A stretch of 8,473 bases of DNA from Acidimicrobium sp. (GCA_003535455.1 DOHD01000149.1:1-8473), one strand, 5' to 3'; shown: positions 1-8,076, numbered from the stretch's first letter. Notes: generated from the sequence alone by a model not told the origin. Translations and numbers: made by a program.

Positions 1-764
1 TGGAACAACTCATCATGATCGATGCCGCGTATCGCGCATCGGCAAAGCGAGTTACCGCAGTGTGCCCGTTCTATGGATACGCACGCCAAGACCGCAAAGC
101 AGAAGGACGCGAACCCATTACCGCCCGCTTGATTGCAGACATGTTCAAAGCAGCAGGGTCGAAACGAATGGTGTCGATCGATTTGCACAGCGGACAAATT
201 CAAGGTTTCTTCGAGGGCCCGGTCGACCACTTGACGGCGATTCCGGTGCTCGAACAATATGTCCGCGACAATGCTCGTGAAGGTCTCGTGATTGTTTCGC
301 CGGACGCAGGTCGAGTAAAAGTTGCCGAACGTTTCGCCCAACATCTCACCGACATGAGCGCCGATGTTGCATTCATCAACAAGCGTCGACCAAAGAACAC
401 GACGAACATCGCCGAAGCAAAAGAAGTTATCGGTGATGTCGAAGGTCGTTTGTGCATTCTCGCCGACGACATGATCGACACTGGTGGCACAATTTGCAGT
501 GCCGCCGAATTGCTTTATGCGCGAGGCGCCAAAGAAGTTTGGGCGATGGCGACGCACGGTGTGCTCTCTGGTCCCGCAGTTGAACGCCTCAACAAGTCAC
601 GAATTTCGCGAGTGGTGCTGACCAACACTTTGCCGCTCGCGCCAGAAAAACGCATCGCCAAATTTGAAATTCTGTCGGTGGCAAAAATTTTGGCCGACGC
701 CTTGTCGGCCGTGTTTGAAGACACCAGCGTGAGCGACCTTTTCGGCGGCGAAAACCAGTCATAA
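1..764 (+). CDS. prs: Ribose-phosphate pyrophosphokinase (PRPP synthetase), 5'-truncated by the window edge
   Basis: The enzyme transfers pyrophosphate from ATP to ribose 5-phosphate, making PRPP for purine, pyrimidine, histidine and tryptophan synthesis in the cytoplasm. The reading frame is open from base 3 (codons for E-Q-L-I) and bases 1-2 probably finish a Met codon, so the gene begins outside the window; about 253 residues are visible and roughly the first 65-75 are missing relative to the usual length near 315. Visible signatures are the ATP-site segment FYGYARQDRK, the metal-site segment SIDLHSGQIQGFF, SPDAGRVKVAERF, and the PRPP-binding loop DDMIDTGGT at 465-491. The C-terminal part THGVLSGPA and LTNTLPLAPEKR is of the actinobacterial type. 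The ATG at 15 is an internal methionine, not the start. The stop is followed by a terminator-like palindrome. In related genomes glmU usually lies upstream (not visible here). Confidence 0.97.
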   Translation, partial: EQLIMIDAAYRASAKRVTAVCPFYGYARQDRKAEGREPITARLIADMFKAAGSKRMVSIDLHSGQIQGFFEGPVDHLTAIPVLEQYVRDNAREGLVIVSPDAGRVKVAERFAQHLTDMSADVAFINKRRPKNTTNIAEAKEVIGDVEGRLCILADDMIDTGGTICSAAELLYARGAKEVWAMATHGVLSGPAVERLNKSRISRVVLTNTLPLAPEKRIAKFEILSVAKILADALSAVFEDTSVSDLFGGENQS

Positions 765-787
765 ACGACGCAAATCTGCACAGAATT

Positions 788-809
788 CGGCGATATCGCC
801 GTTGTTTTT
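788..809 (+). terminator. Probable intrinsic terminator after prs
   Basis: The sequence CGGCGATATCGCCG (788-801) is a perfect 14-base palindrome that can fold as a 5-bp GC-rich stem with an ATAT loop. It is followed at once by TTGTTTTT (802-809). It lies 23 bases after the prs stop and before the rplY leader, as expected for a terminator separating prs from the downstream operon. The stem is short, so termination may be partial. A perfect palindrome could also be a dimeric protein operator. Confidence 0.5.
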
Positions 810-810
810 G

Positions 811-839
811 TGGCAACTATCGGCTTTGACCCTTAGAAT
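811..839 (+). promoter_or_regulatory. Weak candidate promoter for the rplY operon
   Basis: TAGAAT (834-839) resembles a -10 box. TGGCAA (811-816) sits 17 bases upstream but matches the -35 consensus at only half its positions. A promoter is expected somewhere in this gap if the palindrome at 788 ends the prs transcript. With this -10, transcription would start near base 846, inside the hairpin at 842-867, which would remove part of that hairpin from the RNA. The call is tentative and rests on position more than on motif quality. Confidence 0.2.
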
Positions 840-841
840 AA

Positions 842-867
842 AAAGCCGTCGTTTGAACGACGACTTT
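842..867. repeat. Inverted repeat (hairpin) in the rplY leader
   Basis: The arms AAAGCCGTCGT (842-852) and ACGACGACTTT (857-867) pair in ten of eleven positions (only C846/A863 mismatched) around a TTGA loop. The 3' arm ends ten bases before the GGAG ribosome binding site of rplY. On the + strand the tail is TTTAACTATTT, a poor U tract. On the - strand the hairpin is followed by a clean T run (GGCTTTTTATT), so it would work better as a reverse-direction terminator, although no reverse gene is visible. It could be part of a second terminator, a bidirectional terminator or a translational control element; the sequence alone does not decide. Confidence 0.55.
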
Positions 868-877
868 AACTATTTCC

Positions 878-881
878 GGAG
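878..881 (+). promoter_or_regulatory. Ribosome binding site of rplY
   Basis: GGAG lies five bases before the ATG at 887. It is one of only two clear Shine-Dalgarno sequences in the window and fixes the start of rplY. Confidence 0.7.
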
Positions 882-886
882 CAATC

Positions 887-1573
887 ATGCCAACAACACT
901 CAAAACAAAAATTGGTCGCACAATCGGCAGTGCAGAATCGCGTCGTCTCGTTTTGGCCGACCAAATTCCTGGCGTTGTTTACGGTCACGGCATGGCACCA
1001 GTGAAAGTCACGGTTGATCGTCGCGACTTGCGTCTTGCTCTTGCTGGCCCTGCAGGCGCCAACACGATTCTCGAACTCGAAGTTGGCGACACGAAATATC
1101 CGGCCATCGTCAAAGAACTGCAGCGCGACCCAGTAAAGCGAGTTGTTCGCCATGTCGACTTCATGCAGATCTCGCTGACCGAACTGATCACAATGGATAT
1201 TCCGGTTCACCTCAAGGGCACCGCAAAAGCAGTTTTGGCCGATGGTGGTTTGGTCGACGCAACCGTCAACACAATTCAGATTCGCGCAACTGCGGCAAAC
1301 ATTCCAAACGAAATTTTGATCGATGTCACCAACATGGGCATGGAAGACGTAATTCATCTTTCAGAAATCGTGTTGCCAAATGGTTGCACAGCAGTCGGCG
1401 ACCCAGACCTTGTTGTCGTCACCGTGCTCACAACCAAGATCGAAGAAGTCGCACCTGTTGTTGCTGCGGCAGTTGAAGGCGAAGCCGGTGCCACCCCTGC
1501 CGATGGTGCAACACCTGCGGCTGGTGCTGCTCCTGCGGGCGACGCCAAACCGGCGGCCAAGCCAACGGCGTAA
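887..1573 (+). CDS. rplY: 50S ribosomal protein L25, long CTC/TL5 type
   Basis: L25 binds 5S rRNA in the large ribosomal subunit; the longer CTC form is known in Bacillus as a general stress protein. The 228-residue product has the 5S-binding N-terminal domain (about 1-93), with the family signatures QIPGVVYGHG (26-35) and KELQRDPVKRVVRHVDF (76-92). A C-terminal beta domain follows (about 97-185), with HLKGTAKAV and an LPNG segment. It ends in an Ala/Pro/Gly/Glu-rich tail (about 190-228) carrying short repeats. The start is supported by GGAG five bases upstream and by the match of the N-terminus to the family. It is the first gene of the tight rplY-to-eno run and pth begins six bases after its stop. 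The symbol ctc would be equally valid. Confidence 0.96.
   Translation: MPTTLKTKIGRTIGSAESRRLVLADQIPGVVYGHGMAPVKVTVDRRDLRLALAGPAGANTILELEVGDTKYPAIVKELQRDPVKRVVRHVDFMQISLTELITMDIPVHLKGTAKAVLADGGLVDATVNTIQIRATAANIPNEILIDVTNMGMEDVIHLSEIVLPNGCTAVGDPDLVVVTVLTTKIEEVAPVVAAAVEGEAGATPADGATPAAGAAPAGDAKPAAKPTA
1487..1540 (+). repeat. Degenerate 18-base (six-codon) repeat in the L25 tail
   Basis: Residues 201-218 of L25 read as three consecutive hexapeptides, GATPAD, GATPAA and GAAPAG, followed by a related Lys/Ala/Pro stretch to the C-terminus. The DNA copies differ at several positions. This low-complexity, probably disordered tail is common in long-form actinobacterial L25 proteins and is expected to vary in length between strains. 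Confidence 0.7.
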
Positions 1574-1579
1574 AACTAG

Positions 1580-2209
1580 ATGGCGCTGTTCGGTCGCGCG
1601 AAGCGACCTGAGCGACGCGGCGCCGAGTTTGATTTTCTAATCGTCGGATTAGGCAACCCCGGCTCTAAATATTCGCGCACGCGACACAATGTCGGCTTCG
1701 AAGCGATCGAACTTCTCGCCACACGCCTGAATGCGACGTTGAAAGCGGGTCGCGATCGGGCGTTGTTCGCCGAAGTAAACACGACATCAAATTCGCAAAG
1801 CAAACATATTTTGTTGGCGATGCCGACGACATTTATGAACGAGTCAGGTAACGCAGTTGGCCCACTCGCCCGCCGTTATGCGATCGTTGATCCGCTAAAA
1901 ATAATTGTGGTTCATGATGAACTCGATTTAGAACCAGGCGTCGTCAAAATAAAATCAGGTGGCGGACTCGCCGGCCACAACGGCTTGCAGTCGATCACCC
2001 AACATCTCAAGACGCAAGATTTTTTGCGTGTGCGCATCGGTGTCGGCAAACCTCCGTCAAAAGAACAAGGTGGCGATCATGTTCTGTCAAAAATTCCGGC
2101 GCGCGAGCGAGAGTTGCTCGACCTCTCAGTGCAAGTCGCCGCCGATGCGGTGCAACTGATCGTCGCCGAAGGCCTCGATGCCGCGATGCGAACTATCAAC
2201 GCCCGCTAG
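1580..2209 (+). CDS. pth: Peptidyl-tRNA hydrolase
   Basis: Pth cleaves the ester bond of peptidyl-tRNAs released prematurely from ribosomes, freeing tRNA for reuse; it acts in the cytoplasm and is essential in many bacteria. The 209-residue protein has the whole family core: GLGNPG (23-28, with the conserved Asn26), RHNVGF with the catalytic-type His36, FMN (85-87), VHDELD with the catalytic Asp113, GGGLAGHNGL with Asn134, and RVRIGVGKP (150-158). All expected active-site residues are present. The core is preceded by an 18-residue basic extension (MALFGRAKRPERRGAEFD) longer than in E. coli; no later ATG, GTG or TTG codon lies in frame before the core, so ATG 1580 is the only reasonable start. 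No good Shine-Dalgarno is seen, and translation may be coupled to rplY, which stops six bases before. Confidence 0.97.
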   Translation: MALFGRAKRPERRGAEFDFLIVGLGNPGSKYSRTRHNVGFEAIELLATRLNATLKAGRDRALFAEVNTTSNSQSKHILLAMPTTFMNESGNAVGPLARRYAIVDPLKIIVVHDELDLEPGVVKIKSGGGLAGHNGLQSITQHLKTQDFLRVRIGVGKPPSKEQGGDHVLSKIPARERELLDLSVQVAADAVQLIVAEGLDAAMRTINAR

Positions 2210-2221
2210 GCGACAAACACA

Positions 2222-5200
2222 ATGACAACCTTCGGCGTCCTCGGCGAACTTGCGCCAACCCTGAGTTTTGAGCCGGCTCTCAGCGCCGCACTCGGTGAGC
2301 AAAGCGCATCAATAATCTGCGCCGACCACGCGTGGTCGCTGTTGCTCGCTGGTCTCGTGCAACGCACCGAAAATGAGATCGTCGTCGTCGCCACACCGAC
2401 GGGCATGATGGCCAATCAGTTGCGCGATGATCTTCTCGCATTCTTGCCCGAGCGCGATGTTGCGTTGTTTCCAGCCTGGGAGACTCTGCCCTTCGAGCGA
2501 GTCAGCCCGAACTGTGAAACCATGGGCAAGCGCCTCGAAGTTTTGTGGCGCATCAAGCACGACCGACCGAAAATCATCGTCACGGGTGTGCGTGCCTTGT
2601 TGCAACATTTGAGCAACACGGTTGTTGATCCGCTCGAAGTTGCGCCAAAGACACGGCTCGACACCGAAGAGCTCGTGGCAACTCTCAGCAAATACGGATA
2701 CCGACGCGAAGAAATCGTCGAGCACCGCGGTGAATTTGCGCGTCGCGGTTCGATCATCGATGTGTTTCCGTCGACTAATGACGCCCCGATTCGCATCGAT
2801 CTATGGGGTGACGAAGTCGACCGATTAACAACTTTCAACGTCAACGATCAACGCAGCACCGACGACTTGTCGTCTGTGCGCATCTTTCCGGCGCGCGAAA
2901 TAATCATCAACGAGGCTGTCGCGAAAAGATCTCGAGACTTGATCGCCAAAGAACCTTGGGGTCAAGAAAACTGGGATCGCATCGCCCAATCGATCACGTT
3001 CGACGGCATCGAATCTTGGCTGCCTTGGGTCGCCACAGACGACGAAGTGCTCACCGATATTTGCAGTCGCAATGCGCCGATGCACATCGTGCTAATCGAA
3101 CCGCGACGCATGCGCGACCGTGCGCGCGATCTGATCGCCGAAGAAGACGACCTCGCGCGCGCGCTTGCTTCGACTTGGTCGCGCGACCCCGATCAGAAAT
3201 ATCCGCGTTTGCATTCAGAGATCGACACATTCTTAGAAAACACCTCGGCTGAGTCGATTATTTCTCTCAACCCGATCGCCGACTCGCCGACATCGTCAAC
3301 CATCGTCTCGTCGACATGGGGTCAGGCAACCGGCGACACCGAAGCATTGGCGACCCGAATTCTGCGACTGGTAACGAAAAAGTTTCGCGTCGTCATTTGC
3401 GCGGATACACCAAGTTCTGCGCAACGCTTCAACGAGGTCTTGACCCTCGAGGGCGTCACTGTTCGATCGCCGCAACAAGATTCGAGTTCGGTCGCTAGCC
3501 CCGGTGTTTCGATAATCGTCGCACCATTACATAACGGCTGCATTCTCAATGATCACGAGTTGGCGATTATCACAGAGAGCGACCTGACGGGTCGCCGTCG
3601 CACTCACAGAATCGTCAAACCGCCGAAGCGAGGCTCGTCGAGCATCTTTGAAGATTTGAAACCGGGAGATTTCGTCGTGCATCAAGTTCACGGCGTCGGC
3701 AAATACCTCGGCATGGCCAAACAGTCGATGGGTGGCGTCGAGCGCGACTATTTGCACTTGCAATACAACAACGGCAATCTCTACGTGCCGACAGATCACA
3801 TCGACGCGATTCGGCAATACATCGGCGGAGACTCGCCAACACTCAACCGCATGGGTGGCTCAGATTTTGCCCGTGCCAAGTCACGTGTGCGAAGCGCGGT
3901 TCGCCAGATCGCCCAAGAACTAGTCGTGCTATACCAACGTCGAGTTTCGGCGATTGGTCATGCTTTCGCACCAGACACGGCGTGGCAAGACGAAATGGAA
4001 GCGGCGTTTCCATTTGTCGAAACCCCCGACCAACGCATCGCGATCACAGATACGAAAGCCGACATGGAGCGCGAAGTACCAATGGATCGTCTTGTCTGCG
4101 GCGATGTGGGTTTCGGCAAGACAGAGGTCGCGGTTCGCGCGGCGTTCAAGTGCATTCAAGACGGCAAACAAGTTGCCGTGCTGGTGCCGACGACACTGCT
4201 TGCATCGCAACACGGCGCAACTTTTGCCGCACGATTTGCCGGTTATCCGATTCGCGTCGAAGTCTTGTCGCGTTTTTTGACGGCTGCGCGCGCCAAAAAA
4301 GTAATCCAGCAACTCGCTACCGGCGAAATCGATTGCGTGATCGGCACACACAGACTCTTGCAAGAAGGCGTCAAGTTCAAAGATTTGGGTTTGTTGGTCG
4401 TTGATGAAGAACAACGATTCGGAGTTCAGCACAAAGAACAAATGAAACAGTTGAAGACGAATGTCGACGTATTGACGTTGACAGCGACGCCGATACCACG
4501 CACGCTCGAGATGAGCCTCGTTGGCATTCGTGACTTGTCGTTGCTTCACACACCACCAGCCGACCGTCAACCGATTCTCACATTTGTCGGCGAAGAAGAC
4601 GACAGAGTCGCAACCGAGGCGATTCGCCGCGAACTTTTGCGCGATGGTCAAGTGTTCTGGGTGCACAATCGTGTCAAGACGATCGAAGATCGTGCACGAA
4701 CCCTGCGCGAACTCGTGCCCGAGGCGCGAATTGTCGTGGCGCACGGACAAATGGACGAAGCAGTACTCGAACGAACAGTGCAAGATTTCTGGGAGGGCAA
4801 ATTCGATGTGTTGGTGTGCACCACGATCATCGAAAGTGGCATCGACATGCCGACCGTGAACACTCTCGTCGTAGAACGCGCCGACTTGCTCGGCCTCGGT
4901 CAGTTGCACCAACTTCGCGGACGCGTCGGTCGCAGCGGGCAACGAGCATATGCATATTTGTTTCATCCACGAGATCGTGCACTTTCTGAAGACGCCTACG
5001 AAAGATTGCGCACGATCGGTGAAGCCACAGAACTCGGCAGTGGATTCAAAATTGCGATGCGTGATCTCGAGATTCGCGGCGCAGGCAACTTGCTCGGCGA
5101 AGCACAAAGCGGCCACATCGCAGCGGTTGGTTACGACTTGTATTGCCAACTAGTCACCGAGGCGGTCGCCGAAATGAAGGGCGAAGCACCACAAATTGTT

Positions 5201-5638
5201 GTCGAACTAAAAATTGACGTGCCGATCACCGCGTTTTTGCCGAACGATTACGTTTCAAAAGAAGAATTGCGTCTCGACGCCTATCGCCGACTCGTCGCAG
5301 TCAAGTCACAGGCCGATGTCGACGACATTCGCAACGAGTGGCAAGACCGATATGGCGAACTGCCCGAACAAGCCCAGGCGTTGCTGGTCGTTGGTGAATT
5401 GCGCGCCGAATGTCATCGACTTGGGTTGCGCGAAATCGTTGTCGCCGGCAATCGTGCGCGACTGGCACCTATAAACCTGAAGGCCAGCGAGTCGATGCGC
5501 CTAGTGCGATTGTCTCCGACGGCGACATATCGAGAGCAAACCGGCGAACTGAACATTGCAATACCGCGTGGGCAAGATGCCGCAACATATTTGGTCGGCT
5601 TTATGCGAGAACTTGTCGAAACCGCCGCACTAGTGTGA
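2222..5638 (+). CDS. mfd: Transcription-repair coupling factor Mfd
   Basis: Mfd uses ATP to push stalled RNA polymerase off DNA lesions and recruits UvrA for nucleotide excision repair. The 1138 residues match the family length. In order: a UvrB-like module (about 1-330; [11 protein letters not shown] at 86-96, GYRREEI near 159, GSIIDVFP near 176); a poorly conserved middle region; the RNA polymerase interaction domain (about 476-535; [17 protein letters not shown]); and the RecG-like double-RecA motor. The motor has Walker A GDVGFGKT (627-634), DEEQ (728-731), TATPIPRTL (754-762), HGQM (840-843), [10 protein letters not shown] (868-877) and QLRGRVGRS (897-905). The TRG translocation motif [13 protein letters not shown] (947-959) with AQSGH follows, then the C-terminal TRCF domain (about 995-1100). 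No key motif is missing. The start lies 12 bases after pth with only a weak AGG upstream. Confidence 0.98.
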   Translation: MTTFGVLGELAPTLSFEPALSAALGEQSASIICADHAWSLLLAGLVQRTENEIVVVATPTGMMANQLRDDLLAFLPERDVALFPAWETLPFERVSPNCETMGKRLEVLWRIKHDRPKIIVTGVRALLQHLSNTVVDPLEVAPKTRLDTEELVATLSKYGYRREEIVEHRGEFARRGSIIDVFPSTNDAPIRIDLWGDEVDRLTTFNVNDQRSTDDLSSVRIFPAREIIINEAVAKRSRDLIAKEPWGQENWDRIAQSITFDGIESWLPWVATDDEVLTDICSRNAPMHIVLIEPRRMRDRARDLIAEEDDLARALASTWSRDPDQKYPRLHSEIDTFLENTSAESIISLNPIADSPTSSTIVSSTWGQATGDTEALATRILRLVTKKFRVVICADTPSSAQRFNEVLTLEGVTVRSPQQDSSSVASPGVSIIVAPLHNGCILNDHELAIITESDLTGRRRTHRIVKPPKRGSSSIFEDLKPGDFVVHQVHGVGKYLGMAKQSMGGVERDYLHLQYNNGNLYVPTDHIDAIRQYIGGDSPTLNRMGGSDFARAKSRVRSAVRQIAQELVVLYQRRVSAIGHAFAPDTAWQDEMEAAFPFVETPDQRIAITDTKADMEREVPMDRLVCGDVGFGKTEVAVRAAFKCIQDGKQVAVLVPTTLLASQHGATFAARFAGYPIRVEVLSRFLTAARAKKVIQQLATGEIDCVIGTHRLLQEGVKFKDLGLLVVDEEQRFGVQHKEQMKQLKTNVDVLTLTATPIPRTLEMSLVGIRDLSLLHTPPADRQPILTFVGEEDDRVATEAIRRELLRDGQVFWVHNRVKTIEDRARTLRELVPEARIVVAHGQMDEAVLERTVQDFWEGKFDVLVCTTIIESGIDMPTVNTLVVERADLLGLGQLHQLRGRVGRSGQRAYAYLFHPRDRALSEDAYERLRTIGEATELGSGFKIAMRDLEIRGAGNLLGEAQSGHIAAVGYDLYCQLVTEAVAEMKGEAPQIVVELKIDVPITAFLPNDYVSKEELRLDAYRRLVAVKSQADVDDIRNEWQDRYGELPEQAQALLVVGELRAECHRLGLREIVVAGNRARLAPINLKASESMRLVRLSPTATYREQTGELNIAIPRGQDAATYLVGFMRELVETAALV

Positions 5639-5643
5639 GTGCG

Positions 5644-6552
5644 ATGAAAACCACTAAATTTTTGTTCGGCAACGCCGCGATTCTGGCAACACTGACACTT
5701 CTCGCCGCAGGTTGCGGTTCGACGTCAAACACAGCAGCCGAAATCAACGGTCGCAAAATTTCTCGCGCCGAACTTGAACAAACCGTCACCGAATTGGCTG
5801 ACGCAGGCCAAACCCCGGTTGTTGATGGCGAAGTAGACGGCGAAACGGTTCGCAGCATTCTCTCGGCACTCGTGCAGGGCGCCGCGACCGACCAATTGCT
5901 CAAAGAATACGATCAAGAAATCACGCAAGCCGATCGAGATGCAGTCAAGGCGAAAATTGCGCAAAATACTGACACGTCGACCTACACGCAGCACCTCAAA
6001 GATCTGATAATCGAATTGAACGCCGGCACGCTCGCACTCGCAAGAGTTGTCGCGCCCGACGCCAAAAAAGCCGCCGCAATGTACGAAAAGGCTCCTGGGT
6101 CGCTTGGCGTTTTGTGCGTGCGACACCTAGTTGTCGAAACAGAAGCCGTCGCCAACGAGGCAATCGCCAAATTCGCCGACGGCACCGACTTTTCGAAACT
6201 CGCCGGCGAGTTTTCGACTGAACCCAACGCCAAAGAGTCTGGCGGCGCGCTCGGTGGCACCGATAATGCATGCATCACATTGGCCGAATATCAAAGCGGC
6301 TTCGACGCAGATTTCACCGCGGGTGCACTATTGGCCAAACCAGGTGTGGCATATGGGCCGGTCAAATCAAGTTTTGGTTATCACGTCATCTATGTTCGAC
6401 CATTCGTCGAAGTCGCCGAAGACATCTCGAAGCTTTTGGCAAAAAATACGGGGGCCAATTTGTTGACCGGCTACATCGCCACATCAAAAATTAAAGTTGA
6501 CTCGGCATACGGTGTATGGAGTTCGGCCCGCGGTGGCATCATCACAAGCTAA
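5644..6552 (+). CDS. SurA/PrsA-like parvulin peptidyl-prolyl isomerase lipoprotein
   Basis: This is a predicted exported foldase that would catalyse cis-trans isomerisation of prolyl bonds in envelope proteins. From ATG 5644 the product is 302 residues. A Lys-containing N-terminus and hydrophobic stretch lead to a lipobox-like LLAAGC with Cys24 as the likely lipidated residue, so membrane anchoring outside the cell is expected. Residues about 30-145 form a SurA-N-like helical chaperone region starting AAEINGRKISRAELE. Residues about 155-253 are a PpiC/rotamase domain: RHLVV, GTDFSKLAGEFS, SGGALGG (199-205) and FGYHVIYV (244-251), keeping both family histidines (161 and 247). Two further cysteines, 158 and 210, lie in the isomerase domain. 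An in-frame GTG at 5635 overlaps the mfd stop as GTGA and would add three residues. The open frame extends upstream to 5410, but that part lies inside mfd and carries no signal peptide. Confidence 0.88.
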   Translation: MKTTKFLFGNAAILATLTLLAAGCGSTSNTAAEINGRKISRAELEQTVTELADAGQTPVVDGEVDGETVRSILSALVQGAATDQLLKEYDQEITQADRDAVKAKIAQNTDTSTYTQHLKDLIIELNAGTLALARVVAPDAKKAAAMYEKAPGSLGVLCVRHLVVETEAVANEAIAKFADGTDFSKLAGEFSTEPNAKESGGALGGTDNACITLAEYQSGFDADFTAGALLAKPGVAYGPVKSSFGYHVIYVRPFVEVAEDISKLLAKNTGANLLTGYIATSKIKVDSAYGVWSSARGGIITS

Positions 6553-6573
6553 ACGGTCGACTTGTTGTCGCCC

Positions 6574-8046
6574 ATGACGGCGCACATCAAGATAGTTGGC
6601 CTTGGTCCAGGAGCCGACGAAACTATAACTGCACAAACCCTGCATGAAATAAAGAACGCCAAACATATTTATATTCGCACCACCCGACACCCAAGTGCAC
6701 ACCTTGTCAAAGACGCAACGAGTTTCGACTCTGAATATGAAAACAACGACAAGTTCGAAGATGTCTATCGCGCAATCGCCGACAAGTTGATCGAAGCCGC
6801 AAAACAGCACGAAGAAATCTTGTATGTCGTGCCGGGCTCACCGCTCGTGCTTGAGCACACCGTGCAACTGCTGATGCAAAACGATGCGATCAAAACGACG
6901 TTGATACCCGCGATGAGTTTTCTTGACATCGCATGGAGCGCACTAAAAATAGACCCGGTCGATTCAGGCGTTCGGCTAATCGATGCGCATAAATTTGCCG
7001 AATTGGCCGCGGGCGAATCAGGTCCACTGCTTGTCGCTCAATGCCATGCCGATTGGGTGATGTCAAACATCAAACTTGCCCACGAGTCGGCGACGGGTGA
7101 CGAACCAGTCGTAATTTTGCATCACCTCGGCCTCGATGATCAGAAGATCATTCATACGACTTGGCAGAACCTCGACCGCGAGATCGAGCCCGACCATTTG
7201 ACCTCTATCTATATTCCAAAACTTTCGGAACCCATCGCAGGCGAACTTGCAAAGTTGCATCAACTCGCCCGCACGTTGCGCGAGCAATGCCCGTGGGATG
7301 AAAAACAGACGCATGACTCACTCGTGCGATATCTAATCGAAGAAACCTACGAAGTCGTCGATGCCATAAGTGCACTCGACCCCGACGACCAATCAACCGA
7401 TGAGAAATTCATCGAAGAACTCGGCGACCTGCTTTATCAAGTCGAGTTTCATGCGACGATCGCCGAGCAGCAAGGCAGATTCAGCATCGCCGATGTCGCT
7501 CGTTCGATTCACGACAAACTGGTTCGGCGGCATCCACATGTGTTCGGCGAAGTGCAAGCCGAAACTGCCGACGCCGTCGTCACCAATTGGGATGCGATCA
7601 AGCAACAAGAACGCGGTGTCGTATCTGAAGATTCGGTTTTCGACGGTGTCGCAAAATCATCGCCATCGTTGTTGTATTCGACAAAATTGCAGAAACGCGC
7701 GGCTGAGTTTGGCTTTGATTGGCCCGACAGCACAGGTGCCGCCAACAAGATCTCAGAAGAATTGGCCGAGTTGCGAGATGCCATCGAGGCCAAGCAGAAC
7801 CAAGGCACGTTCACAAAAGACAAAGATGAAATCACGAACGAACTTGGCGATGTTTTGTTCAGTGTGGTGAATTTTTCGCGACACCTCGGTGTCGATGCCG
7901 AAACTGCGTTGCGAACCGCCGCCGACAAATTTCGCAGTCGATTTCAACATGTCGTCGCTCTGGCTGGGCAAAGAAATCTTGATCTCACAAAGTGTTCACT
8001 AACTCAACTCGACGAACTCTGGGAAATCGCGAAACAAAACAACTAG
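6574..8046 (+). CDS. mazG: YabN-type fusion: tetrapyrrole methylase-like domain plus MazG nucleotide pyrophosphohydrolase
   Basis: MazG hydrolyses nucleoside triphosphates, including damaged or non-canonical ones, to monophosphate and pyrophosphate. The 490-residue protein (from ATG 6574) begins with a SAM-dependent tetrapyrrole methylase fold (about 4-215): VGLGPG (8-13), VVPGSPLVLEHTVQLL (85-100), and SFLDIAWSALKIDPVD (115-130), the pattern of Bacillus YabN. Two MazG repeats follow. The first has CPWDEKQTHDSL (239-250) and the acidic metal site EETYE (256-260) with EELGD (281-285). The second has EELAE (395-399) and NELGD (422-426). All expected acidic residues are present, so the hydrolase should be active. 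The substrate of the methylase half is unknown. Two TTG codons in frame at 6562 and 6565 are less likely starts; the conserved fold begins just after ATG 6574. No Shine-Dalgarno is visible. Confidence 0.95.
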   Translation: MTAHIKIVGLGPGADETITAQTLHEIKNAKHIYIRTTRHPSAHLVKDATSFDSEYENNDKFEDVYRAIADKLIEAAKQHEEILYVVPGSPLVLEHTVQLLMQNDAIKTTLIPAMSFLDIAWSALKIDPVDSGVRLIDAHKFAELAAGESGPLLVAQCHADWVMSNIKLAHESATGDEPVVILHHLGLDDQKIIHTTWQNLDREIEPDHLTSIYIPKLSEPIAGELAKLHQLARTLREQCPWDEKQTHDSLVRYLIEETYEVVDAISALDPDDQSTDEKFIEELGDLLYQVEFHATIAEQQGRFSIADVARSIHDKLVRRHPHVFGEVQAETADAVVTNWDAIKQQERGVVSEDSVFDGVAKSSPSLLYSTKLQKRAAEFGFDWPDSTGAANKISEELAELRDAIEAKQNQGTFTKDKDEITNELGDVLFSVVNFSRHLGVDAETALRTAADKFRSRFQHVVALAGQRNLDLTKCSLTQLDELWEIAKQNN

Positions 8047-8072
8047 AAATTAGTCACCAAAATGGTGCGAGT

Positions 8073-8076
8073 AAGG
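8073..8076 (+). promoter_or_regulatory. Ribosome binding site deciding the eno start
   Basis: AAGG lies nine bases before ATG 8086 but only three before the in-frame ATG 8080. The spacing favours the second ATG as the eno start. Confidence 0.55.

Noticed and set aside
866..1357. 163-codon minus-strand open frame opposite rplY
   Set aside because: Also codon-aligned with the real gene and open because rplY avoids TTA, CTA and TCA codons there. The product is Asn/Cys-rich with no recognisable domain.
3929..5149. 406-codon open frame on the minus strand inside mfd
   Set aside because: Its codons align exactly with mfd codons, so it stays open simply because this mfd stretch contains no TTA, CTA or TCA codon; it is bounded by CTA codons of mfd at both ends. 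The translation is rich in Cys, His and Phe, resembles no family, and lies opposite highly conserved helicase motifs.
5410..5643. Upstream extension of the lipoprotein reading frame
   Set aside because: The frame is open into mfd, but the extension would bury the signal peptide and lipobox in the middle of the protein; the start at 5644 or 5635 is far more sensible.
6562..6573. TTG starts for the mazG fusion
   Set aside because: Two TTG codons are in frame but no ribosome site favours them, and the conserved methylase fold begins directly after ATG 6574.
8055..8067. Small hairpin CACCA-AAA-TGGTG between mazG and eno
   Set aside because: Only five base pairs and no following T tract, so it is neither a convincing terminator nor clearly more than chance.
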